Shown: positions 1-9,134 of the stretch, one piece after another
How positions within the stretch are numbered: position 1 is the stretch's first letter
Layout of the letters: every line of letters begins with the position of its first letter
DNA from: an uncultured Alphaproteobacteria bacterium
Lineage (GTDB): Bacteria > Pseudomonadota > Alphaproteobacteria > RF32 > CAG-239
Direction: 5' to 3'
Assembly (NCBI GenBank): GCA_944393225.1
Contig: CALXZK010000006.1
Span: forward strand, 1-64,000
Length of the DNA stretch: 64,000 nt
Program-made: the position numbers and the translations under genes
The notes under the pieces: generated by a model
Database searches by the model: none
What the model was told of the DNA's origin: nothing
Seen by the model: only the letters and a program-made list of their open reading frames with translations

Positions 1-77
1 GTTTTACCGTGGTCAACGTGGCCAATGGTACCAATGTTGCAGTGAGGCTTTGTGCGCTCAAATTTCTCTTTTGCCAT
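1..77 (-). CDS. tuf: Elongation factor Tu, N-terminal 25 codons (partial)
   Basis: EF-Tu is the GTPase that delivers aminoacyl-tRNA to the ribosome. Only the first 25 codons are present; the gene runs off the left edge. The translation begins [20 protein letters not shown] and continues into VDHGKT, the G1 (P-loop) motif typical of EF-Tu. It lies just after tRNA-Tyr and tRNA-Gly on the same strand, an arrangement common in bacteria, so it is probably co-transcribed with them. Confidence 0.97.
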
Positions 78-133
78 ATTAAAGATCCTAATTGTTTATG
101 TTGTTAGTACGATTCGGTAAGAAGGGGAGAAAT

Positions 134-207
134 TGGAGCGGGTGAGGGGAATCGAACCCCCGTCATAAGCTTGGAAGGCTTCTGCTCTACCATTGAGCTA
201 CACCCGC
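134..207 (-). tRNA. tRNA-Gly (TCC)
   Basis: The reverse strand folds as a cloverleaf beginning GCGGGTGTAGCTC, with anticodon loop CTTCCAA (anticodon TCC), T-arm GGTTCGATTCC and a genomically encoded CCA end. It lies between tRNA-Tyr and tuf on the same strand. Confidence 0.96.
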
Positions 208-240
208 TTTATCCGCCTCTTATCGAGAGTTAACCTTAAA

Positions 241-326
241 TGGTGGAGGGGGATGGATTCGAACCATCGTAGACGAAAGTCGACGGATTTACAGTCCGTT
301 GCATTTGACCGCTCTGCCACCCCTCC
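241..326 (-). tRNA. tRNA-Tyr (GTA)
   Basis: The reverse strand begins GGAGGGGTGGCAGAGCGG, has anticodon loop CTGTAAA (GTA), the long variable arm expected of bacterial tRNA-Tyr, T-loop GGTTCGAATCC and an encoded CCA. It is first in the tRNA-Tyr, tRNA-Gly, tuf series. Confidence 0.96.
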
Positions 327-387
327 ATCGGATTTTTAAACCTTGAGGTTTGGGAGGAAACATCCTCCGCGATAATCACTGATACGC

Positions 388-416
388 AACTAACCTTATT
401 TTGCGCCGTTTGTCAA
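388..416 (-). promoter_or_regulatory. Possible sigma-70-type promoter of the tRNA-Tyr/tRNA-Gly/tuf unit
   Basis: On the reverse strand a perfect TTGACA (411-416) is followed after 17 bases by TTAGTT (388-393), upstream of tRNA-Tyr. The -35 box is ideal and the -10 box is weak. The remaining bases between the tRNA and murQ (327-532) show no gene. Confidence 0.4.
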
Positions 417-532
417 CACATTTTTTTACAAAACCGATAAAATAATTTTAATCTGTGAATAAAATTTGTTACCATCCGTTAACTTCTTACCGTTAATATA
501 CCCTCAAAACAAACAGATGGAAAAAATCAAAC

Positions 533-1417
533 ATGAAAAAAACACCTTTAACGGAAAAAAGTAATCCTGCGACAAAAAACATTGACTTAATGAGCGGCTA
601 CGAAATTGCCCAAGCCATAAACAACGAAGATAAAAAAGTAGCTTTAGCCGTAAAAAAAGTGTTACCGCAAGTAGGAGAAGCAATTGAGCTGATTGCCAAC
701 TCTTTTCGCAACGGCGGAAGATTGGCATACTTTGGCTCCGGCACCAGCGGACGTCTCGGTGTGCTTGACGCCTCAGAGTGCTATCCGACATTTGGCGTTG
801 AAGAAGATATGGTTCAAGGTTTTATCGCCGGAGGGAAAAAAGCTCTTTCTCATTCAATTGAAAATGCCGAAGATAAAGAAGAACTCGCTCTGACTGATTT
901 GAAAACTTTTGCGCCCTCATCTAAAGATATTATTGTCGGCATATCGGCTAACGGTAATGCCGCTTACGTTAAAGCCGCTTTAGAAAAAGCTCAAAAACTG
1001 GGCTGCAAAACCATTGGCATATCATCCAACAGCGACGCCAAAATCAAAGAAGTTTCCGATATTTTTATCAACCCCATTGTTGGTCAAGAAGCCATCACCG
1101 GCTCTTCACGCATGAAATCGGGCACGGCTCAAAAAATGATTTTAAACATGCTCACGACCGGCGCCATGATTCGCATTGGCAAAACCTATCAAAACTATAT
1201 GATAGACATGCGCCTTTTAAACGAAAAATTATACAATCGCGGCTGCCGTTTTGTTTCAGAAATTGCACACATATCTCAAGCAGAAGCACAAAAATATATT
1301 GAAGAAAGCAAACACGAAGTTAAAACTGCATGTATTATGGCGGCAAAAAAAGTTTCTTATGAAGAAGCACACCGACTTTTAGATCAGAACGAAGGTATTT
1401 TACGCAAGATTCTCTAA
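533..1417 (+). CDS. murQ: N-acetylmuramic acid 6-phosphate etherase
   Basis: MurQ cleaves the D-lactyl ether of MurNAc-6-phosphate to give GlcNAc-6-phosphate in cytoplasmic peptidoglycan recycling. The 294-residue product matches the usual length of about 300. It is a SIS-domain protein; the signature GSGTSGRLGVLDASE lies at residues 68-82 and includes the Glu (82) that matches the catalytic acid of the family. The second SIS half contains GISANGNAAYVKAAL. It is followed after 88 untranslated bases by the rRNA methyltransferase gene. No other MurNAc uptake gene (murP, anmK) is next to it. Confidence 0.95.
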   Translation: MKKTPLTEKSNPATKNIDLMSGYEIAQAINNEDKKVALAVKKVLPQVGEAIELIANSFRNGGRLAYFGSGTSGRLGVLDASECYPTFGVEEDMVQGFIAGGKKALSHSIENAEDKEELALTDLKTFAPSSKDIIVGISANGNAAYVKAALEKAQKLGCKTIGISSNSDAKIKEVSDIFINPIVGQEAITGSSRMKSGTAQKMILNMLTTGAMIRIGKTYQNYMIDMRLLNEKLYNRGCRFVSEIAHISQAEAQKYIEESKHEVKTACIMAAKKVSYEEAHRLLDQNEGILRKIL

Positions 1418-1505
1418 TAAGCATAACACAATTAAAATGGTTGCTTTTTTCCCTCAATCCGAGTAGTCTGTGACTTAAGAAAAATTTAGTTGTAAAGAAA
1501 CCAAA

Positions 1506-2267
1506 ATGAGTAAAAAAAATATCACTGAAAATAAAAATTTCGGCGGACAAGTTTTGCTTTACGGCAGACATCCGGTTATGGCCGCCATCAATAATTCCGA
1601 CCGCAAAATTAACAAAATCTTTTGTACAAAAGAAAACGCCGAAGAAATCAAAAAAGCTTTAGCTTCTGCTAAGCGCAACATTTCAGTCAGTATTGTTGAC
1701 CGCAAAGACTTAGATAAAATGCTCCCTCGTGACGCCGTTCACCAAGGCTTTGCTTTGCAATCTCAAGAATTGGAAGATTACACCCTAGATGAAATTTGCC
1801 GTCTGGCTGAAGAAAAGCAAAATTGCCACATTTTAATCTTAGACCAAGTAACCGACCCGCAAAATATCGGCGCCATCATTCGCTCTTGCGTTGCTTTTGA
1901 TACCTTGGCGCTTATTCTGCAAGATAAAAATTCGCCGACCGAAACCGGAACCATGGCCAAAGCATCTGCCGGCATGATAGAACAGTTACCCATTTGCCAT
2001 GTCACCAATCTATCTCGCGCCATCAGCCAATTAAAAGATGCTGGCTTTTGGGTTATCGGTATGGACGGCTATGCCACAACTTATATTGCAGACATAAACA
2101 AGACCGGAAAAATTGCCGTTGTTATGGGCTCAGAAGGCAAAGGTATGCGTCGTTTGGTTGAAGAAAACTGCGATGCAACCGTTAAGCTGCCGATTTCACC
2201 GACCGTAGAAAGCCTGAATGTTTCTACCGCCGCAGCCATAACCTTATATGAAATCAATAAGAAATAG
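1506..2267 (+). CDS. rlmB: 23S rRNA (guanosine-2'-O-)-methyltransferase, SpoU/TrmH family (RlmB-like)
   Basis: A SPOUT-class 2'-O-ribose methyltransferase; the best match is RlmB, which methylates G2251 in the 23S rRNA P loop. The N-terminal part (about 17-90) is the L30e-like substrate-binding region with YGRHPVMAAI. The knotted catalytic domain has motif 1 DQVTDPQNIGAIIRS (113-127), motif 2 VMGSEGKGM (about 201) and motif 3 LPISPTVESLNVSTAAAI (about 226). The length of 253 residues fits the family. A tRNA methyltransferase of the same family cannot be fully excluded, but the L30e-like N-terminus favours RlmB. Confidence 0.88.
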   Translation: MSKKNITENKNFGGQVLLYGRHPVMAAINNSDRKINKIFCTKENAEEIKKALASAKRNISVSIVDRKDLDKMLPRDAVHQGFALQSQELEDYTLDEICRLAEEKQNCHILILDQVTDPQNIGAIIRSCVAFDTLALILQDKNSPTETGTMAKASAGMIEQLPICHVTNLSRAISQLKDAGFWVIGMDGYATTYIADINKTGKIAVVMGSEGKGMRRLVEENCDATVKLPISPTVESLNVSTAAAITLYEINKK

Positions 2268-2279
2268 GATACATTTGAC

Positions 2280-3242
2280 ATGTCAATCATGACAACCAGA
2301 ACCAAAATCATTCTTTTAATTATTGCCGTCATCACGGCAATTACCACTGTTTTTGCGGCAATGTATAAACCCAAAAGAAGCAATACCATTGTCCGTCCGG
2401 TCATAAAAATTGCAGCCGAATTACCTTTATCCGGTCCTGAAAATCATTTAGGTTTGGCTGCTCAACAAGCCATTCAAAATTCACTACGCCAAGCCGACAC
2501 CAGCGCCGGCTATAAATACGAGGTCAACTATATTGATAAATCTAACCTCACAACTTTGCCGCCGGAAACTAAAGCCGTTCTGAGTCTTAACATAGCTCCC
2601 GAACCTCAAGTTTTGCTGACATTAAATGATGATGTCAAAACAACCTTTATCGTTCACACGCCTTATGAAGAGGCTGCTGCTTTATTAAAAGAATCTTTAA
2701 ACGGAAAAAACATTAAAAATCTGGGATTATTAATTCTTGCCGAAGGAGATTATCATCAATTAGCCCAAATACTCAATCAACAACTGTCAGAGCAATACAT
2801 TGTTCGCGGAGCTGTTTTTCAAAAAGAGCAAACTGATTTCAACAGCATTTTAAATATGCTCATTAATAACGATACCGAATATTATGTTGTTATCGGCTCT
2901 CCGCAAGAAAGTGATAAGCTTTTACAATCCATGCACGACAAAGGTATAAGCAATTATCGTATTACGGCTTTATACACACCGGATTTAACGGCTCAACCCG
3001 AACTCTACAATGACATGACCTATGTCGGTTCAGAAGCCGGAACCTATGACGGCGGATTATCAGCCGCTGCTATTTTAGCTTTGATTGACAGCTATGAAAA
3101 AAACTTCAAAAAAGACTTATTGCCGAGCACCAACCTCGTTGCCCAAACGTTGCAACAAAACAAAGCCCCCAATAACATCATCAGCATCAAAGCCAATTTG
3201 AAAAAGATTACCGAAGGAAAAGTTACCAAACTGAAGGAGTAA
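2280..3242 (+). CDS. Periplasmic binding protein-like protein (LivK/Peripla_BP type)
   Basis: A 320-residue protein with one N-terminal hydrophobic segment (about 8-28, a signal or membrane anchor) and then IKIAAELPLSGPENHLGLAAQQA, which resembles the start of type I periplasmic binding proteins of branched amino acid transporters (they begin with a 'PLSG' turn followed by a 'G' helix). The ligand is unknown. The gene sits three bases before the ABC ATPase and Gld-type permease genes, so it probably works with that export or envelope system; a substrate-binding protein beside an ABC-2 type exporter is unusual. Function is inferred from fold similarity only. Confidence 0.6.
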   Translation: MSIMTTRTKIILLIIAVITAITTVFAAMYKPKRSNTIVRPVIKIAAELPLSGPENHLGLAAQQAIQNSLRQADTSAGYKYEVNYIDKSNLTTLPPETKAVLSLNIAPEPQVLLTLNDDVKTTFIVHTPYEEAAALLKESLNGKNIKNLGLLILAEGDYHQLAQILNQQLSEQYIVRGAVFQKEQTDFNSILNMLINNDTEYYVVIGSPQESDKLLQSMHDKGISNYRITALYTPDLTAQPELYNDMTYVGSEAGTYDGGLSAAAILALIDSYEKNFKKDLLPSTNLVAQTLQQNKAPNNIISIKANLKKITEGKVTKLKE

Positions 3243-3245
3243 AAA

Positions 3246-3977
3246 ATGACCTTCACGCTCAAGATTGAAAACGTAAATAAAACTTTTGGAGAAATTGAAG
3301 CAGTAAAAAACATCAGCTTCAAAGCTCAGGTAGGAGAAGTTATTGCGCTTCTCGGTCCGAACGGCGCCGGGAAATCGACCTTAATGAACATGATTTCCGG
3401 TTTCATCGCGCCGACATCGGGAAAAATTTTTGTTTTGGAAAAAGATATATCAGCCGCTCCGATTGAAGCTAAAAGCCACATAGGTTTTTTACCTGAAGGT
3501 TCACCTTTGTATCCTGACTTAACCGTCAAAGAATTCTTAAACTACATGGCAGAACTAAGAGGTTTTGCCAAAGAAAAGAAGAAGCAACACCTAGAAGAAA
3601 TAATTAAAACTGCAAAAATTGAAGAAATTATTTCTCAAAAAATTGAAACCTTATCCAAAGGCTATTTAAGACGTGTGGGCTTTGCTCAAAGCATTATTTC
3701 CGATCCCGAAATTCTGCTTCTTGATGAACCGACCGACGGTCTGGACCCCAACCAAAAAGAACACATGCGTAGTCTAATCAAAGCTTTGGGACAAAACAAA
3801 ACCATTCTGATTTCCACCCATTTGTTGGAAGAAGCCGAAAGCATAGCCACCCGCATTATATTGATAAACAAAGGTCAAATTATTGCCGACGGCGCCTTAA
3901 AAGACATTTTGTTCAAAGCCGATTGTAGCAACTTAGACGCTGCTTTCAAAAAACTGACTCAAGGAGTATGCGAATGA
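3246..3977 (+). CDS. ABC transporter ATP-binding protein (ABC-2/Gld type)
   Basis: The ATPase of an ABC-2 type exporter, 243 residues. Walker A GPNGAGKST is at 37-45, the Q-loop region GFLPEGSPLYPDLTV near 80, the signature LSKGYLRRVGFAQ near 137, Walker B LLLDEPTDGLDP near 157 and the H-loop STHLLEEAE near 185. The 'LPEGSPLYPDLTV' stretch is typical of the GldA/NatA-like group. Its stop overlaps the permease start in an ATGA arrangement, so the two are translationally coupled. Confidence 0.93.
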   Translation: MTFTLKIENVNKTFGEIEAVKNISFKAQVGEVIALLGPNGAGKSTLMNMISGFIAPTSGKIFVLEKDISAAPIEAKSHIGFLPEGSPLYPDLTVKEFLNYMAELRGFAKEKKKQHLEEIIKTAKIEEIISQKIETLSKGYLRRVGFAQSIISDPEILLLDEPTDGLDPNQKEHMRSLIKALGQNKTILISTHLLEEAESIATRIILINKGQIIADGALKDILFKADCSNLDAAFKKLTQGVCE

Positions 3978-6900
3978 AAAATACATTGATAGTTTGCAAA
4001 AATGAATTAATACGCTACTTCACCTCTCCCCTTGCTTATGTCTATCTCATATCTTTTCTAATATTAAATAGTTCTTTTGCTCTCTATTTCGGACATTTTT
4101 TTGACCGCGGACAAGCCAGTTTGGTATCCATGTTTTCATACCAACCATGGTTATACTTGCTCTTTATCCCTGGAATTTCCATGCGGCTTTGGGCTGAAGA
4201 ATTTCGCACCAAAACCATTGTCCAAATCATGACCATGCCGGTTTCAACAACCTCATTGGTGTTAGGCAAGTTCTTAGCTTCATGGATATTTTGTTCTGTT
4301 GCCTTAATCCTTACTTTTCCTTTTTGGATTACCGTAAATATTTTAGGCAATCCGGACAATACCGTCATTTTCATCAGCTATATCGGTAGTTTTCTTATTG
4401 CCGGCTGTATGTTATCCATTTCACAAACCATGTCTGCCTTAACCAAAAACCAAGTAACAGCTTTAGTATTAGCGGTTATTGCCAACTTAGCTTTCTTGCT
4501 TTGCGGACTAGAATATATTTTATCATTTTTCCGACTGTTTGCACCGGTTTCAATTATAGATATGATAGCATCTTTTAGCTTTGAAACCCACTTTTTCAGC
4601 ATTACGCAAGGCTTGTTTGAACTCAGAGATATTATCTTCTTTTTCTCAATCATGTTCTTGTTCAACCTGACAACGGTCATCATCATCAACTTCCGCACCT
4701 CGGGTTCTGCCGGCATTTTTGCATCAACCAGCCGTGGCTACTATATTTTAAGTTTTATCATCATGTTATTGGGCTTTGTCGGTATCAATTTATTGGCAAA
4801 CAACTACACCAGAACATGGCAATATGACTTTACGCAAGAAAAAATCTTTGCCTTGACCGATACGACCAAACAAATTTTGCAAAATTTACCGGAACCGATT
4901 ACTGCCAAACTTTATTACAGTCCCGAACTCGGTCGCCGCAACCCCGAATATCGTTTGATGTTTGATAAAGTGCGCATGCTTTTAAAACAATATGCTCAAA
5001 TATCTAATGGCAAATTTAACTACCGCATTTACAATCCTGCTCCCTTCAGTAACGCTGAAGATTATGCCATTACCCGCGGATTAAAAGCGATTCCGTTGAT
5101 AGATGCCAATGAGGCTGCATATTTTGGCTTAACCTTAAGCAACAGCATTGATGAAAGTGCCGATATTCCGTTTTTTGCCATTGAGCGCCAAAACTTCTTA
5201 GAACAAGATTTAACCGAAGCCATTTATCGTTTATATGTTCAAAAGAAGACCGTCGGCATTTTGAGCACCCTCCCCGTTTTTGAAACGGTTATTGCCAACG
5301 TTGCCTCACAAAGATGGGAAATCATCAATCAGATTGAAAAGTTTTATAATATAAAATCCATATCCAAGCCGGAAGACATCAATGCCGATTTATCTGCCTT
5401 GATAATCATTCACCCGCGTGACTTTACGCCCGAAATGATTGCCTCTATCCGCAAATATACCGACAACGGCGGCAAGGTTTTGGCATTTTTAGACGTTGCT
5501 ACCGATTCGGAACGTATTTTTGCACCCGTCACCGAAAAATTCACCTCTTCCGATTTAGGCGGATTAGATATCAGTTGGGGTTTTAAATTCAATGGCGATA
5601 TGGCTGTTGCCGACTTAGATAACTCTCTTACCGTTCAGGTGAACGCTGACAGTAACACCCCAAGCTATACCCAAGATATTTTACAATTTTACATTCCTGA
5701 AGAAGGCATCAATCATGAAATTCCCGAAACATATAATTTGAAAAAATTATTAGTAAGTTCGGTTGCGACCATCAGTCCTTTGCAAAACGAAAATCTGATT
5801 TTCTTACCCTTACTCAAATCGGGAGAAAACTCCGCTGCCGTAGCTGCCGATTGGGCACAAACCGCACATAACCCAAATGTTTTGCTACGCAACTTCAAAA
5901 AAGACGATTACGTAAAAATTATTGCGGCACACATCATTAGTAAAATACCTGAACATCCGTTCCAAGTAATTGTCGTAGCCGATACCGATTTCTTGTATGA
6001 TACATTCTGGTCCACAACCATCAACACAAATGATGGCAACATTATTGTTCCGATATTTGATAATGTAAATTTTGTTTTGAATGCCTTAGAGGTTCTAATC
6101 GGAGAAAATAATCTGATTGAATTGAGAGGAAAATCAGCCCAAACCAGAAAGTTTTCGGCAATTGAAAAAATTCGCCGACAAGCACGCCAAGATTTTACGC
6201 TTAAAGAGCAAGAAATCTTAAATAAAATGGATAAAACAAAAGCCGGTTTAAGCGAAATTTGGAACAAAAAAGAGTTTGAAGGCAGAGAAACCTTCACACC
6301 GGATGAGCTCTCCATCATTGCCAATATTCGCCAAGAACTAGACTCTTTGCGCCTTGATTTGCGCAATATCCGTCTTAACCTCAATGCCAAAGTTGACACC
6401 GTTGACAGCTACGTCAAATTTGCCAACATCTATGCTGTTCCGCTTGTCATTTTATTAGGCTGGATGTTCCTTATTTTCAGACAAAAGCGCCTCAACCGCT
6501 CACATCCGGCATCAACATTTAAGCTTAACAAACAAATGTTATGTTTAATCATCGTATCAGCTTTGCTCTTGAGCGGCGGAATTTATTCTGTTTACCAAAC
6601 CGACCGCGGCGACATTGATACTTATGAAAACAAGCCTCTGTTTCCGGGGCTGGCGCAACAAATCAATAATGCGGAAACCGTAACTTTGCAGAGCTATGGC
6701 AAAAAGCTCACTTTCTACAAACAAAATAATGAATGGAAGCTTGAAGGTGAGCCACACTTAATGGTTATGCAAGACAGAATGCGTAGCTTTTTAAGCGCTT
6801 TAATTGAAGCCAGATACTATGAAAAGAAATCTGAACGCGCCGAAAATTTATCTCACTTTGGCTTACAACCGATAAGCGTTAAAGGTTCGCCTAATATTCG

Positions 6901-7450
6901 TGTTGAATTGAAAGATAATAAAAACCAAAACATTCTTTCATTTGAGGTGGGTAAATATGACATTGAAATCGGTAGAGGAACCCGCGCTGCCTACGTCAAA
7001 TTTGATAACAAATTTCAAGTTTGGTTAGCCGCCATCGAGCTGATAGATTTGTCCACCAATGCGCAAGAATGGACCTTAAGCCGTTTATGGGATTTGCGCT
7101 TCGGACGTTTACTCAGTTGCAGTGGCAATACGGACATAGACACGCTGGCAAATTTAGCCAAATATTTACTCAATACACAAATTATAAACAGCACGGAAAA
7201 TCTTGAAAATCCTGAGCTTCTGTTTACATTAAAATTGCAAGTTGAAGGCAATGAAAAAATTGATTTGTCTTTCTGGCAAAAAGAGAATAAATACTATGTT
7301 TCGTACAAGTTTATTACCTTTCCCAAGGAGACAAATTTGAATCTCTTTGCCTCTTATATGCTGGGTAATTATTACGAAATAAAACAAGAAAACATGGAAA
7401 AAATAAGATATGTCTATGAAGAAAAAATATCTGACAACGGAACAAATTAA
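3974..7450 (+). CDS. ABC-2 permease fused to GldG-like and DUF4340 domains
   Basis: A very long (1158-residue) membrane protein. Residues 1-245 form a GldF-like ABC-2 permease with six hydrophobic segments. Residues of about 250-840 are a GldG-like (ABC_transp_aux) periplasmic region that starts after a membrane segment and contains DFTQEKIFALTDTTKQIL. A membrane helix follows near 835, then another near 865. The C-terminal 280 residues resemble DUF4340 (WKLEGEPHLMVMQDRM, then VGKYDIEIGRGTRAAYVKF). An ATG six bases upstream is possible, but AAGGAG at 3961-3966 spaces better to 3974. In most genomes these parts are two or three genes. The substrate is unknown; in Bacteroidetes GldFG supports gliding, but no gliding genes are seen here. 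Confidence 0.85.
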   Translation: MKNTLIVCKNELIRYFTSPLAYVYLISFLILNSSFALYFGHFFDRGQASLVSMFSYQPWLYLLFIPGISMRLWAEEFRTKTIVQIMTMPVSTTSLVLGKFLASWIFCSVALILTFPFWITVNILGNPDNTVIFISYIGSFLIAGCMLSISQTMSALTKNQVTALVLAVIANLAFLLCGLEYILSFFRLFAPVSIIDMIASFSFETHFFSITQGLFELRDIIFFFSIMFLFNLTTVIIINFRTSGSAGIFASTSRGYYILSFIIMLLGFVGINLLANNYTRTWQYDFTQEKIFALTDTTKQILQNLPEPITAKLYYSPELGRRNPEYRLMFDKVRMLLKQYAQISNGKFNYRIYNPAPFSNAEDYAITRGLKAIPLIDANEAAYFGLTLSNSIDESADIPFFAIERQNFLEQDLTEAIYRLYVQKKTVGILSTLPVFETVIANVASQRWEIINQIEKFYNIKSISKPEDINADLSALIIIHPRDFTPEMIASIRKYTDNGGKVLAFLDVATDSERIFAPVTEKFTSSDLGGLDISWGFKFNGDMAVADLDNSLTVQVNADSNTPSYTQDILQFYIPEEGINHEIPETYNLKKLLVSSVATISPLQNENLIFLPLLKSGENSAAVAADWAQTAHNPNVLLRNFKKDDYVKIIAAHIISKIPEHPFQVIVVADTDFLYDTFWSTTINTNDGNIIVPIFDNVNFVLNALEVLIGENNLIELRGKSAQTRKFSAIEKIRRQARQDFTLKEQEILNKMDKTKAGLSEIWNKKEFEGRETFTPDELSIIANIRQELDSLRLDLRNIRLNLNAKVDTVDSYVKFANIYAVPLVILLGWMFLIFRQKRLNRSHPASTFKLNKQMLCLIIVSALLLSGGIYSVYQTDRGDIDTYENKPLFPGLAQQINNAETVTLQSYGKKLTFYKQNNEWKLEGEPHLMVMQDRMRSFLSALIEARYYEKKSERAENLSHFGLQPISVKGSPNIRVELKDNKNQNILSFEVGKYDIEIGRGTRAAYVKFDNKFQVWLAAIELIDLSTNAQEWTLSRLWDLRFGRLLSCSGNTDIDTLANLAKYLLNTQIINSTENLENPELLFTLKLQVEGNEKIDLSFWQKENKYYVSYKFITFPKETNLNLFASYMLGNYYEIKQENMEKIRYVYEEKISDNGTN

Positions 7451-8363
7451 CCGTTTGAAAAAAACAGCCACGACGGCAAGCTTAACCTTAGCCATCAGTC
7501 TGTGTTTATTAAAAACATTCGGTGCCTTTTATACCGGTTCTTTGGCGGTTTTATCTTCAATGATAGATTCTCTGACCGATATTGGGGCATCATTAATCAC
7601 CGTTATTGCCGTCCGTTTTTCTTCGCAAGAAGAAAGCTATTCTTTCCGCTACGGCTACGGCAAAGCAGAATCCATATCGGCACTTGTTCAAGCCGCATTC
7701 ATCGCCGGTTCGGGTATTTTTGTCATGTATGACGGTGTCAACCGTTTAATCTATCCCCGCCCAATTGAACAAACCACCATCGGTATTTTGATTATGGTTA
7801 TAGCATTGGTTTCTACCTTAGGCTTGATTGCTTTCCAGCGCTACGTTACCAAATTAACCGATTCCAAAGCCATAGAAGCAGATAGCGCACATTATATGGT
7901 TGACGTTATGACCAACCTTTCAATTATCCTTTCTTTGTGCATTGTTTCTTGGTTTGGCATCTCTTGGTTTGATAGTGTAACCGCCATCGGTATTTCGGCA
8001 TATTTGCTCTACAATGCCTACAAGATTGCGGCTGAATCCGTCCGTACACTTATGGATGCCGAACTTTCTCCGGAAATCCGAAAAGAAATAAAGAAAATCG
8101 TCATGAGTTCACCTTTTGCCAAAGGTATTCACGATTTAAGAACACATGACTTGGGCGGCAAATACATGTTTGAGTTTCATTTGGAGTTAGATGGAGAATT
8201 ACCGCTTTCTGCCGCGCATGATATGACCGAAATGGTAGAAGATAACATCTGGGAGGTTTACCCCAATGCCGTCATCATCATCCACCAAGATCCGGTCGGC
8301 ATAGAAGAAGAAAGACTAGATTCCAAACTGAAAAAAATACATCAAAAAAAGAAAAAGTCTTAG
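7410..8363 (+). CDS. Cation diffusion facilitator, FieF-like divalent metal efflux pump
   Basis: A CDF family exporter (Zn2+/Fe2+ out, H+ in) of the inner membrane. The 317 residues contain six hydrophobic segments. The transport-site residues DSLTD (53-57) and HYMVD (about 157) match the D-x3-D and H-x3-D of FieF/YiiP. The C-terminal cytoplasmic domain has the usual HDLRTHDLGG and HQDP metal-binding stretch. The start overlaps the end of the permease gene by 41 bases. MSMKK and the second Met two codons later are both possible starts; no strong Shine-Dalgarno is seen. The stop codon lies inside a transcription terminator. Confidence 0.9.
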   Translation: MSMKKKYLTTEQINRLKKTATTASLTLAISLCLLKTFGAFYTGSLAVLSSMIDSLTDIGASLITVIAVRFSSQEESYSFRYGYGKAESISALVQAAFIAGSGIFVMYDGVNRLIYPRPIEQTTIGILIMVIALVSTLGLIAFQRYVTKLTDSKAIEADSAHYMVDVMTNLSIILSLCIVSWFGISWFDSVTAIGISAYLLYNAYKIAAESVRTLMDAELSPEIRKEIKKIVMSSPFAKGIHDLRTHDLGGKYMFEFHLELDGELPLSAAHDMTEMVEDNIWEVYPNAVIIIHQDPVGIEEERLDSKLKKIHQKKKKS

Positions 8364-8383
8364 GTTAAAACCTAAGACTTTTT
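8352..8383. terminator. Bidirectional terminator
   Basis: A 13-bp perfect stem AAAAAGTCTTAGG / CCTAAGACTTTTT with a short loop. It includes the stop codon of the efflux pump and separates two convergent genes; the A and T runs serve both directions. Confidence 0.85.
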
Positions 8384-8392
8384 CTTCAATAA

Positions 8393-8998
8393 TCAAAAAA
8401 TAAAATTACATTTTTCGGTTCCGATAATTTTAATATAATTGAGAACCAAATCTTTTCTTTGCTTCAAAAAGTCTTCCACCAAAGGGATATGTTTTTCCTC
8501 GAAAGAAAAACGGCAAAGCAATGCCATGACCAATTTGTTTAGTTCCGGTTCAGAACTTTTAAAAATTGCGGTCAACATTCGATTTTCCTGCTCTGTTACT
8601 GAAAGTTCGGGCATATCGCATTGGCATCTGAGCATGCGCACATATTCATGCACGGCATCAAAAATTTCTTTGCAGCCGATATCACTGTTCTCTCGTCTGA
8701 AATTAAGATATCTTAAGACATTATCCAAAATCTCAACATACGTTCCATGAATAATGGAATTAATATTCAATGACAGCAAGAGTTGATGATATTTTTTAGC
8801 CACATCAATGAGCCACTCACAATCATCGCTCTTTTCTTGAATATTCAAACCTTGAGAAATATCGATAAACATAACGACCAAAGCACCGAGTTCATCTTCC
8901 GAAAGCTTTTCTGTTAGAGTTGCCATTGTCTGAGAAGAGAAAACATCACCATGCAAAATACTAAACATTTGTAGTCTTAATTGATTACTTTTAACCAT
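8393..8998 (-). CDS. Hypothetical protein
   Basis: A 201-residue protein that I do not recognise. It has no signal peptide or membrane segment and looks all-helical (for example LTEKLSEDELGALVVMFIDI near 30). It has several Cys (CRCQCD-like MLRCQCDMPE near 125), but no spaced metal site that I can name. It is convergent with the efflux pump gene and lies alone between that gene and hppA on the same strand as hppA. Confidence 0.65.
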   Translation of the reverse strand: MVKSNQLRLQMFSILHGDVFSSQTMATLTEKLSEDELGALVVMFIDISQGLNIQEKSDDCEWLIDVAKKYHQLLLSLNINSIIHGTYVEILDNVLRYLNFRRENSDIGCKEIFDAVHEYVRMLRCQCDMPELSVTEQENRMLTAIFKSSEPELNKLVMALLCRFSFEEKHIPLVEDFLKQRKDLVLNYIKIIGTEKCNFIF

Positions 8999-9077
8999 AG
9001 CTTTAATAATTTAATTAAACATCATAATTCTTAGTCGGACTCTAAAAAGCCATGAAATGCTTGTTTTGTCAAGCAAA

Positions 9078-9114
9078 AATAAAGGTCTTGGAGCTTGTAT
9101 CCAAGACCTTTATT
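9078..9114 (-). terminator. Terminator of hppA
   Basis: The reverse strand has a 14-bp stem AATAAAGGTCTTGG / CCAAGACCTTTATT with a 9-base loop followed by a T run, 21 bases after the hppA stop. Confidence 0.85.
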
Positions 9115-9134
9115 ATGTTCAGACAATTGTACTA

